DNA of 64,000 nucleotides from positions 83,021,566 to 83,085,565 of the forward strand of contig NC_080175.1 in the NCBI RefSeq assembly GCF_950295315.1. Reading direction: 5' to 3'. The DNA is from Erinaceus europaeus (lineage: Eukaryota; Chordata; Mammalia; Eulipotyphla; Erinaceidae). Below are positions 58,401-64,000 of this stretch, in pieces; the first letter of the stretch is position 1; each line of letters opens with the position of its first letter. The position numbers and the translations under genes are program-made. The notes under the pieces are model-generated. The model was not told the DNA's origin. It saw only the letters and a program-made list of their open reading frames with translations, and did not search any database.

Positions 58401-59281
58401 AAACACTTTCCCACATACACCTCAAGGACATCTTTGATGAATCAAACCCAATTGCAAGGAAGACCAAAGCAGAAACAAACCAATGGGACTACATCAAATT
58501 GAAAAGCTTCTGCACATCCAAAGAAACTATTAAACAAACAGAGAGACCCCTCACAGAATGGGAGAAGATCTTCACATGCCAGACATCAGACAATAAACTC
58601 ATCACCAAAATATATAAAGAGCTCAGCAAACTTAGCCGCAAAAAAGCAAATGACCCCATCCAAAAATGGGCAGAGGAAATGAACAAAACATTCACCACAG
58701 AGGAGATCCAAAAGGCTAACAAACATATGAAAAACTGCTCTAGGTCACTGATTGTCAGAGAAATGCAAATTAAGACAACACTAAGATACCACCTCACTCC
58801 TGTAAGAATGGCATACATCAAAAAGGACAGCAGCAACAAATGCTGGAGAGGATGTGGGGACAGAGGAACCCTTTTACATTGCTGGTGGGAATGTAAATTG
58901 GTACAGCCTCTGTGGAGAGCAGTCTGGAAAACTCTCAGAAGGCTAGACATGGACCTTCCATATGACCCAATAATTCCTCTCCTGGGGTTATACCCCAAGG
59001 ACTCCATAACACCCAACCAAAAAGAGGTGTGTACTCCTTTGTTCATAGCAGCACAATTCATAATAGCTAAAACCTGGAAGCAACCCAGGTGCCCAACAAC
59101 AGATGAATGGCTGAGAAAGCTGTGGTATATATACACAATGTTATACTATGCAGCTATCAAGAACAATGAACCCACCTTCTCTGACCCATCTTGGACAGAG
59201 CTAGAAGGAATTATGTTAAGTGAACTAAGTTAGAAAGTTAAAGATGAGTATGGGATGATCCCACTCATCAACAGAAGCTGA
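55457..59281 (+). pseudogene. L1 ORF2 (endonuclease/reverse transcriptase), two nonsense changes
   Basis: The frame would encode 1274 residues, matching mammalian ORF2p, which nicks target DNA and reverse-transcribes L1 and SINE RNA. The AP-like endonuclease has E42 in 'CCLQESHLS', D144 and N146 in '[13 protein letters not shown]', and D228-H229 in 'SDHSGVKL'. The reverse transcriptase has '[15 protein letters not shown]' and FADD at 699-702. The C-terminal CX3CX7HX4C uses C1129, C1133, H1141 and C1146. Breaks: TAA at 56522-56524 (residue 356, CAA in L1-A) between endonuclease and reverse transcriptase, and TAG at 59231-59233 (CAG in other copies) removing the last 16 residues; the ancestral stop is 59279-59281. 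Apart from these the frame is open, including 56738-59233 (831 residues from an internal Met). Confidence 0.95.
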
Positions 59282-60636
59282 CTTAGAAGATCTGAAAGGG
59301 AAACTAAAAGCAGGACCTGATCAAATTGTAAGTAGGGCACCAAAGTAAAAACCCAGTGGTGAGGGGTAGACATGTAGCTTCCTGGGCCAGAGGGGGGTGG
59401 GAATGGGCGGGAGGGATGGGTCACGGTCCTTTGGTGATGGGAATGGTGTTTATGTACACTCCTAGCAAAATGTAGACATATAAATCAGTAGTTAATTAAT
59501 ATGAGAGGGGGAAATAAATTGTATGTCTCAAAGGTTCTCAAAAGACAAACTGAATCTTTTTAATAGATAGGCTACGTATTTGATATGCGGACTCTCTCAA
59601 AAGCCTAGACCAAGTAGATTAGAAGCTTCCAACAGCACAGCTATATACAAGATACTGGGTACTGTACAGCAAACCATAACAAAGGGACTTTTCAAAGTTA
59701 ACCCAATTAACAAATAATGTGATGATAATATTAACTGTTGATTGTCTTTTTGAACCCTAAGACAGCAGGAACCTCACATCTTCACTATAGAGCCCCTACT
59801 TCCCCCAGTCCTGGCACCCTTGGATAGGGCCCACTTTCCCGTATGCATCTCCCAATCCATACCAAATAATATTGCATCCGCCGATCACAACCTAACCAAA
59901 GCAACGATTGCCATCTCAACATGCTTCACCTCAGAGTGTATCCAGAGACTTCACGTGTTGAATGACAACCCTTCAGCTTCATTACTCGGGTGAGACCTTT
60001 CCTTTTATAGTACACTCTAATTTCATCTCAGGTAGTTCACTTTCTAACAAAGTCCCATAACCTAGACATACACCAGTTTCTGTGAGAGAGAGCGTATATG
60101 CACACGTATCCATAAACTACTGCAAAATATATACCTGAAAGCAGGATTACACTAGAGTTTGCAGTGAGTACCTCCCTAACACTTCCTCTCCACTATTCCA
60201 AACTTGGGATCCATGATTGCTCAACAAATTGTTTGGCTTTGTATGTTAACTCTCTTTTCAATCACCAGGTTCCAGATGCCACCAGGATGCTGGCTAGACT
60301 TCCCTGGATTGAAGACCCCACCAATGTGTCCTGGAGCTCAGCTTCCCCAGAGACACACCTTACTAGGGAAAGAGAGAGGCAGACTGGGAGTATGGACCGA
60401 CCAGTCAACGCCCATGTTCAGCGGGGAAGCAATTACAGAAGCCAGACCCTCTACCTTCTGCAACCCTCAACGACCCTGGGTCCATGCTCCCAGAGGGCTA
60501 GAGAATGGGAAGGCTATCATGGGAGAGGGTGGGTTATGGGGATTGGGTGGTGGGAATTGTGTGGAGTTGTATCCCTCCTACCTTATGCTTTTGTTCACTA
60601 ATCCTTTCTTAAATAAAAAATTTAAAAATAAAAAAA
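59282..60636 (+). other. L1-B 3' UTR (young type) and tail
   Basis: It opens with a G-rich run (about 59390-59420), as in other mammalian L1 3' UTRs, and ends with 'ggtgggaattgtgtggagttg' and an A-rich tail. The older 500-bp module is missing near 60170. All young copies here (17560, 30445, 40240, 59282) share this form. Confidence 0.9.
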
Positions 60637-60653
60637 AAAGAATGAGATAATTC

Positions 60654-60854
60654 TTGTCAGTGAACGACAAAGGACACCTTCATATTTTCACTTTTCCCTA
60701 TATGTATCTATTGACTTCCCTATCATAGAGTGAATTTTTACCAAGTTCTCCCAAGACAACTCTTGTGATAGATAAGGATTAGTGTTGATGAAAAAGCAGT
60801 CCTTACCTTGAATTTCATGTTTAATGCCCGAGTACATCATGATAAATTAGAATA
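60654..60854. other. Unique flank
   Basis: Nothing was recognised between L1-B and the next SINE. Confidence 0.4.
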
Positions 60855-60868
60855 ATAAATTGAAATTT

Positions 60869-60958
60869 GTTTTGTTTTGTTTTGTTCTGTTTTGGCTTTT
60901 TGCCTCCATGGTTATCGCTGGGTCTCGATGCCTGTACTACTCCAGCAGGCATTTTCTC

Positions 60959-61001
<43 letters not shown>

Positions 61002-61273
61002 CTCTCTTTCTTTTTTTTCTCTTTGCCTTTCTTCCTTTCTTTCTTTCCTTTCTTTTTCTCCCTCTCTTTCTTTCTTTTTTCTTATTTTATTCAGTGGGAC
61101 ACAGAGAAATTGAAAGGGGCAGGGAGATAAAGAGGGAGAGAGAAAGACTGACACTTGCAGACCTGCTTAACCTCTAATGAAGCCTTTCCCTTGCAGTTGG
61201 GCAATGGGGCTGGAATTGGGTCCTTGTGCACAGTGCTATGTGATTTAACTAGGTGAGCCAAAAACCAGCCCCC
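60869..61273 (-). mobile_element. tRNA-derived SINE with (CTTT)n expansion
   Basis: The minus-strand copy keeps head, centre and the start of the 3' module ('gcctccatggttatcgctggg' on +). Its body is replaced by a (CTTT)n tract at about 60957-61085. The duplication ATAAATTGAA lies at 60855-60864 and 61274-61283. Phe/Ser/Leu-rich ORFs across it are artefacts. Confidence 0.87.
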
Positions 61274-61283
61274 ATAAATTGAA

Positions 61284-62420
61284 TTTTTTCTATTCTTCCC
61301 CTGCCATGTTTCAAATGCACCTGTTGGTGTAATTATTCTCTCACACATTGCTTAGGTAGTGACGTGCAATTAAAATGACATAATGCAGATAGGATGGGAA
61401 AGTGTAAACTTCAGTCAGAGAATAATAACTTGTAAAATGCTGCAAAGCACAACTTGCTTTGTTTGTTTAAAATTTTCATCAATTTTGATTGAACACATAA
61501 TTAGAAAACAACTAAGTTAACCATTTAAAAGATAAATACCAACAGAGTTTGAGTCTGATTTATAGTCACTACAATTCAAGTATAGAAAACATTTATTAGT
61601 TATTGGCTGAGCACTAAGTGCTATTCAAGTATAAGAAATCAAATCTACAGATGTGTCACTAATGATTATCTTTGGATGCCAATTTTTCATGCACCTTTTA
61701 AAAATGTATTTTTATTTTCATACTTTATAATGATTTTTAACTGTTGAAAATCATTAATTTTTAAAACCATTAACTTTAAGACATAAGTATACAGGATACT
61801 TTATTCCACATAGCTCATGGTCTGATCTGTTGGGAAATACTTCAGAAGAAGTATACTGTGAATGAGCATTCATTAGCTCGTTTATATTGTACTTACTAAG
61901 AAGAATAAGGACAGTAATGTGCATGTTCTTCTATAGTGATGTTTCAGAATAGATTTCAAGACATGGGAAAAATTTAGACCCATCAAAACTATGCAGTTTG
62001 GAAACGGTCCTAGTATCACCTCTGATTGGAAACAGTAAGTAATTTATTCTGGATGAAATTTTACTCACTTTCAACTTAGTAAAAATTGACCTTTTGGTTC
62101 ACGCATGTCCAGTAAACTCTCAAGGATATTGTACTTGTTAAACAAGAAGGTAGAAAGCCAATTTCCCAATTGTATGAAAGGGGCCAGTAGGGCATATCAA
62201 TTCCTGTGAAAAATGCAAGATAGATTCTTTCCCACTCTGATGGTTTTATTCAACCCTGTCAGTTGGTATCGAAAGAGGTAGCAGCTTCCATGTGTGCATC
62301 TAAAGGGAATATTATAACAACTACTTTTGTTTATAGATTGTTGATCACTTTAGTTACAGTTCTATTAAGCAAATACATAGAAAGACATTTCAAATATTTA
62401 CTTTAATTCTAGCACTAAGA
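61284..62420. other. Unique sequence
   Basis: No recognised repeat or gene over about 1.1 kb. The part at about 61790-62080 has balanced, non-repetitive composition and could be checked for conservation. Confidence 0.45.
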
Positions 62421-62424
62421 ACCC

Positions 62425-62780
62425 GGGGGGGGGGGGCAGGCAGCAGCATAGTGGGGTAAGCGCACATGGGGCAAAGAGCACGGACCAGCACAAGGATGCC
62501 AGTTGGAGGCCCGGCTCCCCACCTACAGGGAAGTCGCTTCACAGGCAGTGAAACAGGTCTGCAGGGGTCTGTCTTTCTCTCCCCCTCTGTCTTCCCCTCC
62601 TTTCTTGATTTCTCTGTCCTATCCAACAATAGCAATAACAACAACAACAACAATAACAACAACCATTATAAACAACAAAAAAAACAAAAGGGAAAAAATA
62701 GCCTCCAGGAACAGTGGATTCATAGTGCAGTGTGCCAAGTCCCAGCGATAACCCTGGAGGCAAAGTAATAATAATAATAA
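62425..62780 (+). mobile_element. tRNA-derived SINE, long subfamily
   Basis: It follows a run of Gs (about 62425-62436). The head 'agcagcatagtggggtaagc', centre, CT-rich body, (AAC)n zone and 3' module bounded by CCTCCAGG (62702-62709) and CCTGGAGG (62753-62760) are present, with an (AAT)n tail. Confidence 0.9.
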
Positions 62781-62994
62781 CCCAAGAAAGAACAAAGATT
62801 TTTCTAAATACTCTCCACTTGACTATGCTCAATGGTAAAGCATTATTTACACATTATATTTGTAATATTATTTATGAATTCTCTTACTGCATTCTCCTGG
62901 TGGGGCAATAATTCTAAACTTGAAAACAATAATGCAGTATACAAATATTTATTTTTATACTCATGTTATTTATTTATTTATTTAGAAAAGAGAC

Positions 62995-63222
62995 TTTACA
63001 AACAAATGAAGGCCAGCCAGCAAGATAGCTCACTTACAGGGGCACACGCTTTGTCATGCAAAAAGCTCAGGTTTACATCTGACTGCCACTGGACTGAAGG
63101 AAGCTTCTGTGGTGCTGTGGTGTCTATCTCAGCTTCTATCATTCTGTCTGAAGAAGTCAGTGTGGGTTGCAGGCCCAGTGACTATAGTAACAGTAATAAT
63201 TTAAAAGTAACAAAGAACTTTT
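62995..63222 (+). mobile_element. tRNA-like SINE of another family
   Basis: 'Ggccagccagcaagatagctcac', 'ctttgtcatgc' and 'ctcaggtttacatctgac' give a tRNA-like head; 'gtctgaagaagtcagtgtggg' follows. The family is distinct from the two main ones. Confidence 0.55.
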
Positions 63223-63274
63223 ATGGCTGGCGAAATAGTTTACTTAGTGTACAGCATTGCCATATGCATGACTG
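63223..63274 (+). mobile_element. SINE head cut by an LTR
   Basis: 'Ggctggcgaaatagtttacttagtg' and 'cattgccatatgcatgac' look like the first half of a tRNA-derived SINE that ends exactly at the LTR edge. Confidence 0.5.
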
Positions 63275-63623
63275 TTGTTGTGGTGGACTGGTGTTGGGCT
63301 GCACCGCGGAGAAGAGAGTGGATGTCCAGAGCAAAGGGGTACACAAATCTTTATTATAGGATGGGGGTGGTTGGTTCAGACCATGTGGAGCCAGCCGGCA
63401 ATGGCCGTCCCCACTACCTGACCATGGGGAGAGAGAGGGGGGCGAGATCTGAGAAAGGGGGAGCTGAGAGCCCAGAGAGAGGGGGGTGAGGGGGCTTTTT
63501 ATTGAGCGACAACCAGGGGTGACGTGTGGGGCCAGGATTGGTTGAAGGAGGCACTGCTAGGATTTTGTGGGGTGTAGTAAAACCTGGGGGCAGAGACTGC
63601 ATCAGAATAATTCCTCAGCAACA
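63275..63623 (-). mobile_element. ERV 3' LTR with CCAAT, TATA-like and poly(A) signals
   Basis: On the minus strand it runs TGTTGCTGAGG...CACAACAACA (349 bp). A CCAAT motif lies at about 63536-63545, an AT-rich TATA-like CAATAAAAAG at 63495-63506 and AATAAAG at 63347-63356, in correct order. The purine run AAAGGGATAGGAGGAGA just upstream (63624-63640) is a polypurine tract, so this is a 3' LTR. GC-rich relative to its flanks. Confidence 0.82.
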
Positions 63624-63640
63624 TCTCCTCCTATCCCTTT

Positions 63641-64000
63641 ATATCGAAATGGACACAGTAAAGAAAAATGGAATGGAGCAGGCTTAAATGTTTTTAAGGA
63701 ATGCCGTGCTCAGGTGGTAAGATATAGGACTTTCTGTGGAGGAGGGAAGGCATAAATGGCTGCCAACCTTGTGAGATTCATGTGTCCTCCTGTGCTCAAC
63801 CTCTCTTTAGAGAGAGAGACTTATCTGGAGAGACTCATCTCATAGGTCTAAGCGTAGCCTGCTCAACCATCTCTTCACAATATCTCTACATCTTTTCTAT
63901 CTTTCTATCTAGTAATAGCATAAGATGATTCAAAGTCTGTAAAAGACTATCATGGAGCAGTAACATTTTGGGCATAAACCTAAATGATATAACAAAACAG
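63641..64000 (-). mobile_element. Probable ERV interior, running off the window
   Basis: Sequence upstream of the polypurine tract on the minus strand should be provirus interior. No long ORF is visible in these 360 bp, so any env region is decayed or non-coding here. Identity rests on position only. Confidence 0.45.

Larger units (their letters stand above)
53139..60636 (+). mobile_element. Full-length, nearly intact L1 (L1-B)
   Basis: This 7.5-kb element is flanked by a perfect 17-bp target-site duplication AAAGAATGAGATAATTC (53122-53138 and 60637-60653). Order: 5' UTR with two monomer starts (53139-54481), ORF1 (54482-55324), spacer, ORF2 (55457-59281 ancestrally), 3' UTR and A-rich tail. 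Only three nonsense changes separate it from coding-competent ORFs: one in ORF1 and two in ORF2. The clean duplication, uninterrupted length and low decay point to recent insertion. It cannot move by itself, but its RNA could still be mobilised in trans. Confidence 0.96.

Noticed and set aside
58489..59136. 215-codon ORF on the minus strand
   Set aside because: It is the antisense shadow of L1 ORF2; the same kind of shadow appears at 21298-21789 and 57205-57633.
60860..61177. Phe/Ser/Leu-rich ORFs on both strands
   Set aside because: They are translations of a (CTTT)n tract inside a SINE.
62832..63359. 175-codon ORF
   Set aside because: It crosses a SINE-like unit and enters an LTR, so it cannot be a host exon as it stands.
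1..64000. CRISPR array, operon, phage or bacterial defence system
   Set aside because: Repeats are dispersed retroposons with A-tails and target duplications; there are no regularly spaced short repeats and no bacterial-type gene clusters.

Overview
This window reads as gene-poor, AT-rich intergenic DNA from a placental mammal. No host protein-coding exon, tRNA gene, rRNA gene, CRISPR array or operon could be supported. What can be recognised is almost entirely retroposons. The dominant SINEs are tRNA-derived, with a box B close to GGTTCGAGCCC, a 'CCCCACCTGCAGGGG' centre and a CT-rich 3' half. Together with one lineage of L1 they match what is known of hedgehog (Erinaceidae, order Eulipotyphla) genomes, where ERI-type SINEs have been reported. 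The order-level assignment is an inference from recognised repeats, not from a database search.

Layout. 1-11.2 kb: a twin-primed old L1 3' end (367-1378), a nested pair of L1 3' ends (3.15-5.3 kb), a decayed ancient L1 (7.0-8.5 kb) and several SINEs. 11.2-18.9 kb: a full-length but heavily mutated L1 (L1-A). 19-28.3 kb: SINEs, a twin-primed L1 (21.3-22.9 kb), an inverted duplication of about 115 bp (20.64 and 23.17 kb) and a cluster of older L1 3' ends. 28.3-39.9 kb: mostly unique DNA with an L1 3' end inserted in a SINE (30.4-31.9 kb), a decayed L1 carrying a SINE, two MIR pieces and one LTR-like block. 39.9-53.1 kb: a young L1 tail with a 16-bp target-site duplication, young SINEs, and minus-strand LTRs at 45.7, 47.5 and 48.1 kb. 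53.1-60.6 kb: a full-length, nearly intact L1 (L1-B), 7.5 kb, with a 17-bp target-site duplication. 60.6-64 kb: SINEs and a minus-strand LTR whose polypurine tract shows that a provirus body continues past the right edge.

How the parts work together. L1 ORF1p (RNA chaperone) and ORF2p (endonuclease and reverse transcriptase) mobilise L1 RNA and, in trans, the SINE RNAs. The A-rich tails, 10-17 bp target-site duplications and 5' inversions seen here are the marks of that machinery. L1-B would encode it but for three nonsense changes.

Most notable observations: a tandem-monomer L1 5' UTR in which each monomer begins with an AAGATGGCGG motif resembling a YY1 site; a roughly 500-bp module present in old L1 3' UTRs and absent from the young ones; a conserved CCTCCAGG/CCTGGAGG stem bounding the 3' end of one SINE subfamily; three twin-priming events; and an unexplained inverted repeat pair. 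I found no convincing new protein-coding system.
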